The notes: a model not told the origin generated them from the sequence alone. DNA of 64,000 bases from Hyphomicrobiaceae bacterium UBA7697 (GCA_002482645.1 DLGJ01000005.1:613437-677436), one strand, 5' to 3'. Numbered from the stretch's first letter, positions 8,927 to 18,925 are shown. Numbers and translations: made by a program.

Positions 8927-9433
8927 ATGGCTCAGACATCCAAACTACCCCAGACCCCCATGGAAGCCATGGAAAAGGTGACGGAGTCGTTCGAGACCGC
9001 CGCCAAGGAATTCGAAGTGTTGAAATTCGACGGGCAGGTGCCGGAGAGCGTGCGGGCCATGGCGGAGAATACCGTCAACCAGACCCGCGAGGCCTACGAG
9101 CGCGGGAAGGAAGCGCTGGACGAGTCCATCGACGCGCTGGAACGTTCGTTCGATGCCGCCGGTCAGGGCGCGACGGCGTTTAACCGCAAGCTGATCGACA
9201 TCGCGCAGCGCAATCTGAATTCGGGCTTCGACTTCGCCAAGAGCCTTGCCGGGGCCAAGACCTTCGCGGAGATCATGGAACTCCAGTCGGCGTTCATTCG
9301 AAACCAGTTCGAGGTTTTCGCAAGCCAGGCCGCCGAGGTTCAGGAACTCACCAAGAAGATTGCGGCCGATGCGTCCGAGCCGCTCAAGGATCAAATGACC
9401 AAGTCTTTCGAGGCGGCACGCAAGGCCTCCTAG
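8927..9433 (+). CDS. Phasin family protein
   Basis: Small helical protein (168 residues) that coats polyhydroxyalkanoate granules. It is almost entirely amphipathic helix, with the family signature region DGQVPESVRAMAE and TREAYERGKEALDESIDALERS, then FNRKLIDIAQRNLNSGFDFAKSL and the C-terminal EVQELTKKIA. The length fits the short alphaproteobacterial phasins. The ATG at 8927 has GGAGAGG upstream at good spacing. The gene stands alone with its own promoter-like sequence and a downstream terminator. Presence of a phasin implies that the organism stores PHB/PHA; the MaoC-type hydratase gene at 43.8 kb could supply precursors. Some phasin-like proteins serve other surface or stress roles. Confidence 0.92.
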   Translation: MAQTSKLPQTPMEAMEKVTESFETAAKEFEVLKFDGQVPESVRAMAENTVNQTREAYERGKEALDESIDALERSFDAAGQGATAFNRKLIDIAQRNLNSGFDFAKSLAGAKTFAEIMELQSAFIRNQFEVFASQAAEVQELTKKIAADASEPLKDQMTKSFEAARKAS

Positions 9434-9548
9434 GCCCGCAATGTCCGCTTCGCGTGGCCGAGTAGGCGTAGCGTAGAGAGTTTTCTAGTACCAAAAGAGT
9501 CGCGTGTTGTTGCGTTTGTTGGTTGCTCGTTTCAGTGACGACTTTCGA

Positions 9549-9580
9549 GGTCCGGGCTATGTCCCGGGCCTTTTATTTTT
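9549..9580 (+). terminator. Rho-independent terminator after phasin gene
   Basis: An 8-bp GC-rich stem (9549-9556 with 9563-9570, one G-T pair) is followed by TTTTATTTTT at 9571-9580. The 325-base stretch 9434-9758 between the phasin and tRNA-His holds this terminator and nothing else I can recognise. Confidence 0.8.
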
Positions 9581-9758
9581 GGCGCCCCTTGATTTTCCGC
9601 CCATGTCGTGAAATCTGCGCCTCCCGGAGAGGTTCGCGGGCGTCGGGTCGCCCGTTGCAAGCCCGAAGGGCTGCCTTTAGGGTCCCGGCAGGCATATGCT
9701 CGCCGGAAAATGGCCTTCCGACAGGGACGCGCGGACAGGCGCGTGCCATGGCCATCGT

Positions 9759-9835
9759 GCCGCTGTAGCTCAGTTGGTTAGAGCGCTTGATTGTGGATCA
9801 AGAGGTCACTGGTTCGAATCCAGTCAGCGGTACCA
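9759..9835 (+). tRNA. tRNA-His (GTG), lacking encoded G-1 and C73
   Basis: A complete cloverleaf with encoded CCA. The anticodon stem CTTGA/TCAAG encloses loop TTGTGGA with anticodon GTG (His), and the T arm contains GGTTCGAATCC. The acceptor stem pairs GCCGCTG with CAGCGGT, giving a G1-U72 pair, discriminator A73 (9832), and T at the -1 position (9758). Nearly all other tRNA-His have G-1 paired to C73. Loss of both features is a known trait of a large alphaproteobacterial clade and matches the divergent HisRS at 33-34.5 kb. Confidence 0.97.
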
Positions 9836-9977
9836 TCGGCACGGCCGGAACCGGGTGTTTCGTTTTCTCCATAAATTGCCAACTTGTAACGAGGCAGCGG
9901 GCGCGAACAGGCGTATACCAATTCGTGCGGCGGGATACCTCCCCCCTCCCGTCCGCGCGATCGATTAGAACTGAGGA

Positions 9978-10009
9978 AGCCCTGGCCCCCCCCCGCGCTG
10001 GGGCTTTTT
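9978..10009 (+). terminator. Probable terminator downstream of tRNA-His
   Basis: AGCCC (9978-9982) pairs with GGGCT (10001-10005) around a C-rich loop and is followed by TTTTT. It would end the tRNA transcript about 140 bases after the CCA end. Apart from this and the csp promoter, 9836-10411 has no gene. Confidence 0.55.
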
Positions 10010-10237
10010 CTCGGCCGGTCCCGATGCGGTGCCGCCGCGATCCGACGTGCCGGCAACGCGACCGCCGAGACGTGCCTCCTACGTTTCGCCGATGCCGGCG
10101 CACGAAGCGTCCTGCCCCTTTTCAAGAGCCCCCCCCTCAAGAGAACCCCGGGCAGCTTTTTGGATGCGGATGCACGCGTGCCGTTCGGATCGTCGCGTTC
10201 GAGTCATTTCGTTATCGAGGGCCGGAGAAGACCCTTC

Positions 10238-10266
10238 TTGTACTTTCGATCCCAGGCGCCTATATG
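10238..10266 (+). promoter_or_regulatory. Predicted promoter and long leader of the cold-shock gene
   Basis: TTGTAC (10238-10243) and TATATG (10261-10266) are separated by 17 bases. The predicted start near 10273 leaves a leader of about 140 bases before the cold-shock ATG. Long leaders are typical of cspA-type mRNAs, where they mediate temperature-dependent translation. Confidence 0.5.
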
Positions 10267-10411
10267 CGCTTATCGACTTTTGGCCGGACTATTTGGCCGT
10301 CGCGCCACGGCGCACGTTCAGACCCTCCCAAACATCGACGACCCCGCTTCGAGCCGTGCCCCGGCACGTCTTTGAGCACGACCAGTTACGCATAAACGAA
10401 AGGAGCCCCGG

Positions 10412-10621
10412 ATGAATTCGGGCACTGTTAAATTCTACAACGCGACACGCGGCTTCGGCTTTATTGCGCCGGCCGACGGAGGCAACGACGTGTTCGTCCA
10501 CGCGACCGCGCTGGAGCGCGCCGGTATCGCTGGCCTGGTGGAAGGCCAGAAAGTGACCTTCGACACCGAGATCGACCGCCGCAGCGGCAAGCCCGCCGTC
10601 GCGAATATCGAGGCGGCCTAA
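10412..10621 (+). CDS. Cold-shock domain protein (CspA family)
   Basis: Single cold-shock domain of 69 residues, a five-stranded OB fold that binds single-stranded RNA/DNA and melts mRNA structure. RNP1 is seen as RGFGFIAP (about 13-20) and RNP2 as DVFVHATAL (about 26-34), after the usual start GTVKFYNATRGFGFI. The ATG at 10412 has an AAAGGAG ribosome binding site. The gene is monocistronic with its own promoter, a long leader, and a hairpin after the stop. It may be constitutive rather than cold-induced, since several CspA paralogues normally coexist. Confidence 0.95.
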   Translation: MNSGTVKFYNATRGFGFIAPADGGNDVFVHATALERAGIAGLVEGQKVTFDTEIDRRSGKPAVANIEAA

Positions 10622-10652
10622 CCTATCAAGGTTTGCCGGTAAGACGATTTTG

Positions 10653-10676
10653 GAGCCGTCCCCCCGGGGGCGGCTC
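10653..10676 (+). terminator. Hairpin after cold-shock gene
   Basis: GAGCCG (10653-10658) pairs with CGGCTC (10671-10676), extended inward by C/G runs. The downstream tract is only moderately T-rich (GTTCGTTT). Confidence 0.55.
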
Positions 10677-10855
10677 GTTCGTTTGCGGGCTCTGTCGAGC
10701 CCGGCTTGGCCCTGCAACCATGCGTTCGACATTCGAGCGCGCGCGCCCTCAAAAAACGCGAACTGTGGCATGAAGGGCACAGCATCTCGCAACGGGTTGA
10801 GCTATAAGATTCCTACCTAATGTCGATTCTGCAGGGAATTTTGGGGGATCCAACC

Positions 10856-10966
10856 ATGCGCATTTTCGTCGCTCTCGCGATTGTCGTTTCTGCCGCTATC
10901 GGTCTCGGCGGTTGCTTTGGCCACCACGAGAAGGCCGTCGTCGTTGAGCCGTTGAAGCTCGGCTAA
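10856..10966 (+). CDS. 36-residue predicted lipoprotein
   Basis: A very small gene encoding MRIFVALAIVVSAAIGLGGC and 16 further residues. The hydrophobic signal ends in a lipobox (LGGC, Cys20), so the mature lipopeptide would be only 17 residues with His-His-Glu-Lys and a Val-rich stretch. The ATG at 10856 has a GGGGGA ribosome binding site at good distance, and a textbook terminator follows, which together support a real gene. It resembles entericidin-like small lipoproteins in size, but I do not recognise the family. It is monocistronic. Its role is unknown; an envelope-stress or toxin-like peptide is possible. Confidence 0.65.
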   Translation: MRIFVALAIVVSAAIGLGGCFGHHEKAVVVEPLKLG

Positions 10967-11012
10967 AGATTGACGACGAGGTAGCTTAGCAGTCTATCTC
11001 TCCGGCAATGCC

Positions 11013-11045
11013 AACCCCGGTCAGGGAAACCTGACCGGGGTTTTT
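11013..11045 (+). terminator. Strong rho-independent terminator
   Basis: A perfect 13-bp stem (11013-11025 with 11030-11042) with a GAAA tetraloop and a T run (11041-11045). It ends the small lipoprotein transcript; the A-rich 5' side is short, so it mainly serves the plus strand. Confidence 0.92.
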
Positions 11046-11214
11046 GCATGCGATGACGAATGGCGGGAATTGCGGCGAAGGGCAGCGCGCGCGAAGCACG
11101 ACTTGCGGTGGGTCTCGCGGCGCGAGACCGTGGCATCGAGCCCGGGCGGCCGGACATCGTCCGTACCGAGAGCGGAACCTTCAAGGGAAGGGGATGGCGG
11201 CGCCGGCGGGGCTG

Positions 11215-11430
11215 CTAGATCCAGCCGAGAGACTTCGCCTCGTTGTAGGCGGCCTTCCAAGCTTGAGCGGCAAACATTGCTTCGCGACCGCTGATATTCG
11301 GAGCGTTCAGAAGCTCCTCCGCTTCCAGCATGCGGCCTTGAGCGTTTCTCAGAAAGGTCACGGCATAGGACGTTCCCGGCTGTGTCACGCGAAGACCGTT
11401 CTCAAGCACTTCCACGCTGATGTCGCTCAT
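11215..11430 (-). CDS. Small conserved-type protein of unknown function
   Basis: Predicted soluble protein of 71 residues beginning MSDISVEVLENGLRVTQPG and ending in the helix FAAQAWKAAYNEAKSLGWI. There is no signal peptide, membrane segment or known motif. The first half looks like beta strands carrying VTQPGTSYAVTFLRN and the second half is helical (MLEAEELLNAP, GREAMFAAQAW). ATG at 11430 is chosen; an in-frame upstream start would add 13 residues without support. A GGAAGG lies 12 bases upstream. It stands alone between convergent and divergent neighbours. I do not recognise the family; the clean composition and start argue that it is real. Confidence 0.6.
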   Translation of the reverse strand: MSDISVEVLENGLRVTQPGTSYAVTFLRNAQGRMLEAEELLNAPNISGREAMFAAQAWKAAYNEAKSLGWI

Positions 11431-11660
11431 GACGCTCGTAATCCTTCCGGCTCGAGGCGATTTCGGCAAGTCCGATGCGCATGTGCGCAGACAAGCGGCG
11501 CAAAATCAAGATGAGCGGGCCGATGTCCAATCGTCACATCCGGACCGGTTCCGCCGCGCATGCAACCGGCGAGTCTCCGGCAGCCTTCGAGCCAGACAAG
11601 CAATCGCCGCGGTGTGCGCACACGTTATGCACGCCTCCGGGCCTTTCATGTGTTCGTGAC

Positions 11661-11688
11661 TTGATCTCGAAATGAGGTCCACGATAAT
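11661..11688 (+). promoter_or_regulatory. Predicted promoter of first sulfatase gene
   Basis: TTGATC (11661-11666) and GATAAT (11683-11688) lie 16 bases apart, giving a leader of about 90 bases. The rest of the 356-base gap 11431-11786 shows no gene or clear structure. Confidence 0.4.
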
Positions 11689-11786
11689 TGCCGTATACGT
11701 CGTTATTTCGTGCCCGGTTACCGCTCGAATTGTTCCGGCAACCGGCTGGCCTGCAATGGCACACGTCCAACCGAAAGGAAGATTCA

Positions 11787-13550
11787 ATGTTTCGCCACAT
11801 CTCACTAGGGATCTGCGCGGCGGCACTTCTCAGTGTGGCCGCCGTTGGCGGTGCGGCCGCGCAGTCGAACATCCGCGGCGCCACGACCGGACCGACATCC
11901 GCGCCGGGCTTCAGCCATCCCGAGCAATACATGCATTTGAAGCCCAAAAAGCCGGCGCCGAACATGTATCCGGTGATCGAGCACCCCGAACTCGACAAGA
12001 ATGCCGCCGAAAAGCTGGCGGCCTTGGCGGAAAAGACAGGCAAGAAGCCGAACATCCTGATCTTTCTGTTGGACGATGTGGGCTGGATGGACCCCGGCTT
12101 CAATGGCGGTGGCGTGGCCGTGGGCAATGCGACGCCCGAGATGGACAAATTCGCGGCGGAAGGCCTGATCCTCACGTCCGCTTATTCGACGCCGTCCTGT
12201 TCGCCGACACGAGCGACCATCCACACGGGCCAGAACCCGCTTCATCACGGCATCCTGCGGCCGCCGATGTACGGCGAGCCGGGCGGTCTCGACGGTGTCA
12301 CGACGATGCCGATGCTGCTGAAGAAGGAAGGCTATGTGACCCAAGGCGTCGGCAAATGGCACATGGGCGAGAACACCGGGTCGTTGCCGCAAAATGTCGG
12401 CTACGACGACTATGTCGGCTTTCTCGGCGTATCGGACATGTACACCGAATGGCGCGACATGTACTTCAATCCGGAAGTCGCGCTATCGCCCGAGCGCTTC
12501 AAGATGATGCAGGAAGACAACTTCAATCACTATGAGGTGCACTGCACGCCGGCAGACAAGGAGAAATGCGACGACGGCAAGCTGATCGACCTCGACTATA
12601 TCAAGGATCTCGACAAGCACTGGCTCGAGACGAGCTTGGCCTTTCTCGACAAGATGAAGGGCTCGGACAAACCCTTCTATCTCTATCATGCAACGCGCGG
12701 CTGCCATTTCGACAACTATCCGTCGGACGACTGGGCCGGCAAGTCCATGGCGCGCACCGTGTACAGCGATTGCATGGTCGAGATGGACGACATCTTCGGC
12801 CGTCTCATGAAGAAGCTGGAGGATATCGGCGAAGCGGAGAACACGCTCGTTATCCTCACCTCCGACAACGGCCCGGAATGCGAGATCCCGCCGCGCGGGC
12901 GCACGCCGTTCCGCGGTTGCAAGGGTTCGAGCTGGGAAGGCGGCGTCCGCGTGCCGACCTTCGCATATTGGAAAGGCATGATCGCGCCGCGCAAGTCCGA
13001 CCAGTTGTTCGACTTGGCCGACATCCTGCCGACGGCCCTCCACCTCGCGGGCTATCCCGGCGGCGAACTGGCCAAGCTATTCGACGACAAGACCTATATC
13101 GACGGCGTGGACCAGGCCACGTTCCTCGTCGCCGACAAGGGGCTCTCCGCCCGCCGCAGCCGCATATACACGCTGAACCAATACTACGCGGCCGTTCGCA
13201 TCGACGAGTTCAAGGGCGTCGTCACCGGAGAGATCGAAAATGGGGTGGTGCAGCGCGGCAATACCGGCGGCTTCTCCGGTTCGATCTTCACCGATACCGG
13301 CGGCGGCATCGTTTTCAACCTCTACACCAATCCGCAAGAGGACGTGTCCGTCGGCATCCGCCACATTCCGATGGCGGTACCCTTGGCTTCGACCGGAGGC
13401 TGGTACATGAAGGAACTGTTCGAATATCCGCCGCAGTTCAAGGTCGGCTTCTTGTCCAACAACCCGCCGGTCTACGACGTTCTGCCTGTCGGCGAGATGG
13501 CGATCAAGGCGTGGCTCAAGAAGCACGGCTTCGGCCGGTTCCAGAACTAG
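11787..13550 (+). CDS. Exported type I sulfatase (arylsulfatase family)
   Basis: Periplasmic sulfatase of 587 residues that would cleave sulfate esters; the true substrate is unknown. A signal peptide (1-25, ending GGAAAQ) is followed by the metal-binding motif IFLLDDVGWMDPG (Asp96-Asp97). The active-site signature CSPTRATIHTG has Cys138, which must be converted to formylglycine. The C-terminal metal site is SDNGPECEIPP and the domain ends with WEGGVRVPTFAYW. ATG at 11787 has an AAAGGAA ribosome binding site. It opens a block of exported proteins including a second sulfatase, a barrel and a multiheme cytochrome. No formylglycine-generating enzyme is in the window, so activation depends on one encoded elsewhere. 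Confidence 0.92.
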   Translation: MFRHISLGICAAALLSVAAVGGAAAQSNIRGATTGPTSAPGFSHPEQYMHLKPKKPAPNMYPVIEHPELDKNAAEKLAALAEKTGKKPNILIFLLDDVGWMDPGFNGGGVAVGNATPEMDKFAAEGLILTSAYSTPSCSPTRATIHTGQNPLHHGILRPPMYGEPGGLDGVTTMPMLLKKEGYVTQGVGKWHMGENTGSLPQNVGYDDYVGFLGVSDMYTEWRDMYFNPEVALSPERFKMMQEDNFNHYEVHCTPADKEKCDDGKLIDLDYIKDLDKHWLETSLAFLDKMKGSDKPFYLYHATRGCHFDNYPSDDWAGKSMARTVYSDCMVEMDDIFGRLMKKLEDIGEAENTLVILTSDNGPECEIPPRGRTPFRGCKGSSWEGGVRVPTFAYWKGMIAPRKSDQLFDLADILPTALHLAGYPGGELAKLFDDKTYIDGVDQATFLVADKGLSARRSRIYTLNQYYAAVRIDEFKGVVTGEIENGVVQRGNTGGFSGSIFTDTGGGIVFNLYTNPQEDVSVGIRHIPMAVPLASTGGWYMKELFEYPPQFKVGFLSNNPPVYDVLPVGEMAIKAWLKKHGFGRFQN

Positions 13551-13583
13551 GGCCGTCCACCCTCAGTCGCGTTGACGGCGCGA

Positions 13584-13609
13584 GGGGCGGACCGGAACCG
13601 GGCCGCCCC
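13584..13609 (+). terminator. GC-rich hairpin after first sulfatase gene
   Basis: GGGGCGG-a-CCGG pairs with CCGG-g-CCGCCCC around an AA loop, starting 33 bases past the stop. No T run follows, so this is a possible attenuator or transcript end rather than a clear intrinsic terminator. Confidence 0.35.
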
Positions 13610-13745
13610 TTCGGCTCGCGAGATAGGGGCTGTGCTGTTGTTTCCAGGCAACAGTCCTCGGGAATCCCGCGATGCGCCGGAAATTCGGTCAACGGCATGG
13701 CAAAGCCGCATTAAGCTCCCCGAGGACGATAGTGGGGGGACGGTT

Positions 13746-14885
13746 ATGTGGCGTTGCGTGGTCTTGGCCGTGCTGGGGGGGCTTGCCGTCGCCGCCTCTT
13801 CGCCGGATTCGGCGCGCGCCGGGGACATGGAACCGTCGTCCATGGATTGGACCGTAAAGGGTGGTCTCTATGGCTGGTTCCCGTGGGTCCAGGGCAGTGC
13901 CACCGCGCGCGACGAGACCTTCAATCTCTATGCCACGCCGATCGACCTGATCGAGAATTTCGACGCGCCTCCCATCATGGTCAACTTCGAGGCGCGCAAG
14001 GGCAAGTTCTCCTTCTGGGGAGATGCGCTCTATGCCGACTTCGCCTTCAACGACGAGTTTGTATCCGAGCGCGAGCCCATCCCGGCTCTCAAGCTCAGCG
14101 GGAGCGGGAGCTCTCAGACCGACTTCAATCTGGGCGTCTATCAGCTGGGCGCGTTCTACGAGGTTGCCGATTTCGCGGGAGCCAACGGCAACAAGACGAC
14201 CGTCGAGTTGGGGGCCGGCGCGCGCTACATCCACGAGAATCTGAAGATCAAGGCGAAGATCGACGCCTCGGCGCAAGTGAGGTTAGGCAAGCTTGCGGAT
14301 CAGATCGAGAAGCGCATCCGGCGCATCCAAAATCAGGAACAGCGTTTGGAGTCGCTTGCGGCGCTCAACGAGCTGCGACAAGGCGTCCTGGAAGAGAGGA
14401 TCATTCGGGCCGAGGACAAAGGGCACGAGCGGCGGGTCAAGCGTTTGGAAAACAGGCTCAAACGCGTCGACGACCGCGGTGAAGCCATCGCCGCCCTGGA
14501 GGCGGTCGAGGCGCTGCGGTTGGAGCTTTTGCGCGCGGCGCTCCGGGTCAACGGCAATGAGTTCAACGATCAGTTCGCCTTCGTCGATGGGGGCAGTCTG
14601 GACTGGGTGGATCCCACCATCGCGGTCCGCTTCCAGCATCACTTTGGGAGCGGCCACTCGATCACGGCCACGGGTGATTTTGGCGGCTTCAATATCGACG
14701 ACAGCCTGTCGAGCCAGATGCAGCTCACCTACAATATCGACGGGACGCTGTGGGGCTTTCAGACCACGACGACGGTGGGCTACCGGGCCCTCTGGATCAA
14801 CTACGAAGAGCAGACTTCGAACGGCGAAAGCGGCATAAATATCTGGCTGCATGGGCCGCTCGCCGAAGTGCTTCTGCGCTGGTAG
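13746..14885 (+). CDS. Outer-membrane beta-barrel protein with coiled-coil insert
   Basis: Exported protein of 379 residues that I do not recognise by family name. A signal peptide (1-25, ending SARAG) is followed by alternating beta strands typical of small outer-membrane barrels (WTVKGGLYGWFPWVQG, FSFWGDALYADF, VYQLGAFYEV). The barrel ends in a C-terminal aromatic, LLRW. Between two strands (about residues 180-265) lies a highly charged helical stretch rich in Arg, Glu and Leu heptads (RIQNQEQRLESLAAL, HERRVKRLENRLKR), which should form a coiled coil. ATG at 13746 has a GGGGGGA ribosome binding site. It lies between two sulfatase genes in the same direction. The coiled coil might reach a periplasmic partner or extend outside; the role is unknown. 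Confidence 0.8.
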   Translation: MWRCVVLAVLGGLAVAASSPDSARAGDMEPSSMDWTVKGGLYGWFPWVQGSATARDETFNLYATPIDLIENFDAPPIMVNFEARKGKFSFWGDALYADFAFNDEFVSEREPIPALKLSGSGSSQTDFNLGVYQLGAFYEVADFAGANGNKTTVELGAGARYIHENLKIKAKIDASAQVRLGKLADQIEKRIRRIQNQEQRLESLAALNELRQGVLEERIIRAEDKGHERRVKRLENRLKRVDDRGEAIAALEAVEALRLELLRAALRVNGNEFNDQFAFVDGGSLDWVDPTIAVRFQHHFGSGHSITATGDFGGFNIDDSLSSQMQLTYNIDGTLWGFQTTTTVGYRALWINYEEQTSNGESGINIWLHGPLAEVLLRW

Positions 14886-15138
14886 CTTTCGCAGTTCGGG
14901 GAGGCCGAAGCCGCCCGGCCTGGCCCAAGCGATGCGCGGATACGCGCAAGGCGTCCCCGATACAGGGGACCCCTTTCAAGGTCTTTCCTGTCGTAAAGTG
15001 ACAAGGCTCCGTCACCACTCCCGATTAGAGATGCGGCGGCGAGAAGGCTAAACTGTAGCCGCCGGTCCGGAGTTCTGGACTGGTAGTCCCATAGGCCCGT
15101 TAAGAGCGATCGACGGCCCCTCACAGGAGAAGCGTCCC

Positions 15139-16773
<1,635 letters not shown>

Positions 16774-16838
16774 TCGTAATCGACGATGTGGGCTGCCGGA
16801 AACAAACGGCGGCCCATTTTTCTGGAGCATGCGAGTTC

Positions 16839-17837
16839 ATGTCAAAGCCCCTCCTTCGCGCGGCCGTCGCATTGGCCGCATTGGTGTTCGTCTCCGCTGC
16901 AGGTGCGGCCGACAACGGCGATCCCCTTCCATCCTGGAACGCCGGGCCGACAAAGGATGCGATCGTCGCCTTCGTGACCAAGGTCACCGACGAGAACGGG
17001 AGCGGCTTCGTTGCGCCCGAGGACCGCGTCGCCACCTTCGACAACGATGGCACGCTGTGGATCGAGCAGCCCATGTACGTGCAGCTGGCCTTCGCGCTCG
17101 ACCGCGTAAAGGCCTTGGCGCCGGAACATCCCGATTGGAAGGACAAGCAGCCCTTCAAGGCGGCGATCGAAGGCGACATGAAGACGCTTGCCGCATCGGG
17201 CGAGAAGGGCGTCGCGGAACTCGTCATGGCGACCCATGCCGGAATGACGCCGGACGCGTTTCAGAAAATCGTCGGCGATTGGCTCGCCGCCGCCAAGGAT
17301 GAGCGATTCGAACGCGGCTACACGAAGCTGGTCTATCAGCCGATGCTCGAATTGCTGTCCTATCTGCGCGACAACGGCTTCACCACCTATATCGTCTCGG
17401 GCGGCGGCATCGAGTTCGTGCGGAATTTCTCCGAGCGGGTTTACGGCATTCCACCGGCTCAGGTCGTGGGTTCGAGCATCAAGACCAAGTACGAGATCGT
17501 GGACGGCGAACCGGCCCTCCTACGCCTGCCCGAGATGAACTTCATCGACGACAAGGACGGCAAGCCAGTGGGCATCAACCAGCATATCGGTCAGCGTCCG
17601 ATCGCGGCGTTCGGAAACTCCGACGGCGATTTTCAAATGCTGGAATGGACCACGGCGGGCGAGGGGCCGCGCCTTGGCGTGATCGTGCATCATACCGACG
17701 CTGAGCGTGAATATGCCTACGATCGCGACTCGACGTTCGGCCGTCTCGACAAGGCGCTGGACGCGGCCGTGGAGAACGGTTGGATCGTGGTGGACATGAA
17801 GAACGACTGGAAACAGGTTTTCCCCTCGGCCGAATAG
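16839..17837 (+). CDS. Exported HAD-superfamily phosphatase
   Basis: Periplasmic hydrolase of 332 residues. Signal peptide 1-23 (ending AGAAD). HAD motif I is ATFDNDGTLW (nucleophile Asp68, acid/base Asp70), motif II is TYIVSGGG, and motif IV is AFGNSDGDFQML. The overall size and the helical cap resemble phosphoserine-phosphatase-like secreted enzymes that act on small phosphomonoesters. ATG at 16839 is preferred because it precedes the signal peptide; a GGAG lies 12 bases upstream. It follows the second sulfatase by 65 bases in the same direction, so co-transcription is likely. The pairing of a sulfatase with a phosphatase suggests scavenging of sulfate or phosphate from organic esters, but no substrate can be named. 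Confidence 0.88.
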   Translation: MSKPLLRAAVALAALVFVSAAGAADNGDPLPSWNAGPTKDAIVAFVTKVTDENGSGFVAPEDRVATFDNDGTLWIEQPMYVQLAFALDRVKALAPEHPDWKDKQPFKAAIEGDMKTLAASGEKGVAELVMATHAGMTPDAFQKIVGDWLAAAKDERFERGYTKLVYQPMLELLSYLRDNGFTTYIVSGGGIEFVRNFSERVYGIPPAQVVGSSIKTKYEIVDGEPALLRLPEMNFIDDKDGKPVGINQHIGQRPIAAFGNSDGDFQMLEWTTAGEGPRLGVIVHHTDAEREYAYDRDSTFGRLDKALDAAVENGWIVVDMKNDWKQVFPSAE

Positions 17838-18033
17838 TCCATCGGTGTCGTATCGGTCCAATCGTTCCCCGCGCGGTCCGAACCTCGCAAAGACACGTTG
17901 CCGAACGAAGCGGTCTGGGCGATATATCGACCGTGAGACCAGCGCAGCCGGACGACGGCTGCAATTTGTATGCGGTGCCATTTTGGACCCGCGACGAGGC
18001 GCCGTCTTGGCGCCACTCAAGGAGAGGAACCTC

Positions 18034-18441
18034 ATGAAACGTTTGAGCCGCGCATTGTGTGGCGTCGCGGTCCTGATGATGACCGCGGGAGCTGCCTCCG
18101 TTGCCCATGCCCAGGCCCTGCTGGCCTACAAGGAAGGCGTGTCGCCCGAGCAGGAGCAGCGGGACCGTGCCGCCTGCCACGAATGGGCCGTCCAGCAGAC
18201 GAATTTCGATCCAACGGCCACGTTCATCGCTCAGGAAGCCGGCGTCAACACCAGGACCATTATGCGGGTCACGACGGCCCTGAACACCGCTTCGGGTGGG
18301 ACGGATCCGCGTTGGACCGCTGGCAGCTTCGGCAACACGCGCACCTCCGCCGACGTACGGCGTCTCAATGCGCTTTACGCCTCATACCTCAGAGCCGGGG
18401 CCCTTTGCCTCGAAGGCCGCGGCTACGTCGTCACGAAATAG
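18034..18441 (+). CDS. Small secreted protein of unknown function
   Basis: Predicted periplasmic protein of 135 residues with a clear signal peptide (MKRLSRALCGVAVLMM through AHA-QA). After cleavage there is a helical segment with RDRAACHEWAVQQTNFDPT, a motif also seen at the start of secreted alphaproteobacterial proteins with glycine-zipper tails; such a tail is absent here. A second Cys lies near the end (AGALCLEGRGYVV), so a disulfide between the two mature cysteines is likely. The ATG at 18034 has AAGGAGAGG upstream. It is followed after 10 bases by another small secreted protein gene, so they form a unit. Function unknown. Confidence 0.75.
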   Translation: MKRLSRALCGVAVLMMTAGAASVAHAQALLAYKEGVSPEQEQRDRAACHEWAVQQTNFDPTATFIAQEAGVNTRTIMRVTTALNTASGGTDPRWTAGSFGNTRTSADVRRLNALYASYLRAGALCLEGRGYVVTK

Positions 18442-18451
18442 GAACCACACA

Positions 18452-18871
18452 ATGCGATCGATGATTTCAAAAGCAGGCCTTGGCCTGATCTGCTTGGTTG
18501 CGGCTCCGGCGTCCCTCGCCGCTGCCGAAGGCACGTTTACGTGCGCCTTCACCGATGTTTACGAGTGCGTCGATGTGAAGGGCTGCCATCGGGTTTCGCT
18601 GGATTTCGCCAATCTCGCGCCGGTTCTCAAGTTCGATTTCGACAAGAAGGTCATGACGTCGGACGACATCGGCAGCGACCCGCGTGAGATCAAGCTGGAG
18701 AACATGGTCGAGCAGGACGGCGTGGTTCTCGTGCACGGCATTGGCCAGAATTCGGTCTCTCCGAGATCCTTCAGCGGGGCGATCTCGACCAAGACCGGCA
18801 AGATCCGCGCCGGGATAGCGACGGAAGATGCGACGCTCTCCCTGAGTGGCGATTGTGTGGACGACTTCTAG
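18452..18871 (+). CDS. Small secreted protein of unknown function
   Basis: Predicted periplasmic protein of 139 residues, signal peptide 1-25 (ending SLAAAEG). The mature part has Cys residues at FTCAF, YECVDVKGC and GDCVDDF, four in all, suggesting disulfides. The rest is beta-rich (VVLVHGIGQ, ATLSLSGDC). The pattern recalls small secreted beta-sandwich domains, but I do not recognise the family. ATG at 18452 lies 10 bases after the preceding stop, making a two-gene unit with it. A strong palindrome follows, so the transcript probably ends here. Confidence 0.75.
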   Translation: MRSMISKAGLGLICLVAAPASLAAAEGTFTCAFTDVYECVDVKGCHRVSLDFANLAPVLKFDFDKKVMTSDDIGSDPREIKLENMVEQDGVVLVHGIGQNSVSPRSFSGAISTKTGKIRAGIATEDATLSLSGDCVDDF

Positions 18872-18925
18872 GCATCGCAAGGCTTGGAGCATTCGGCCGG
18901 TTCGTTGCCGGCCCCGAAGTGTCAA

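Noticed and set aside
11112..11131. Hairpin ggtctcgc/gcgagacc as terminator
   Set aside because: No T tract on either side, and a strong terminator already lies upstream; probably chance.
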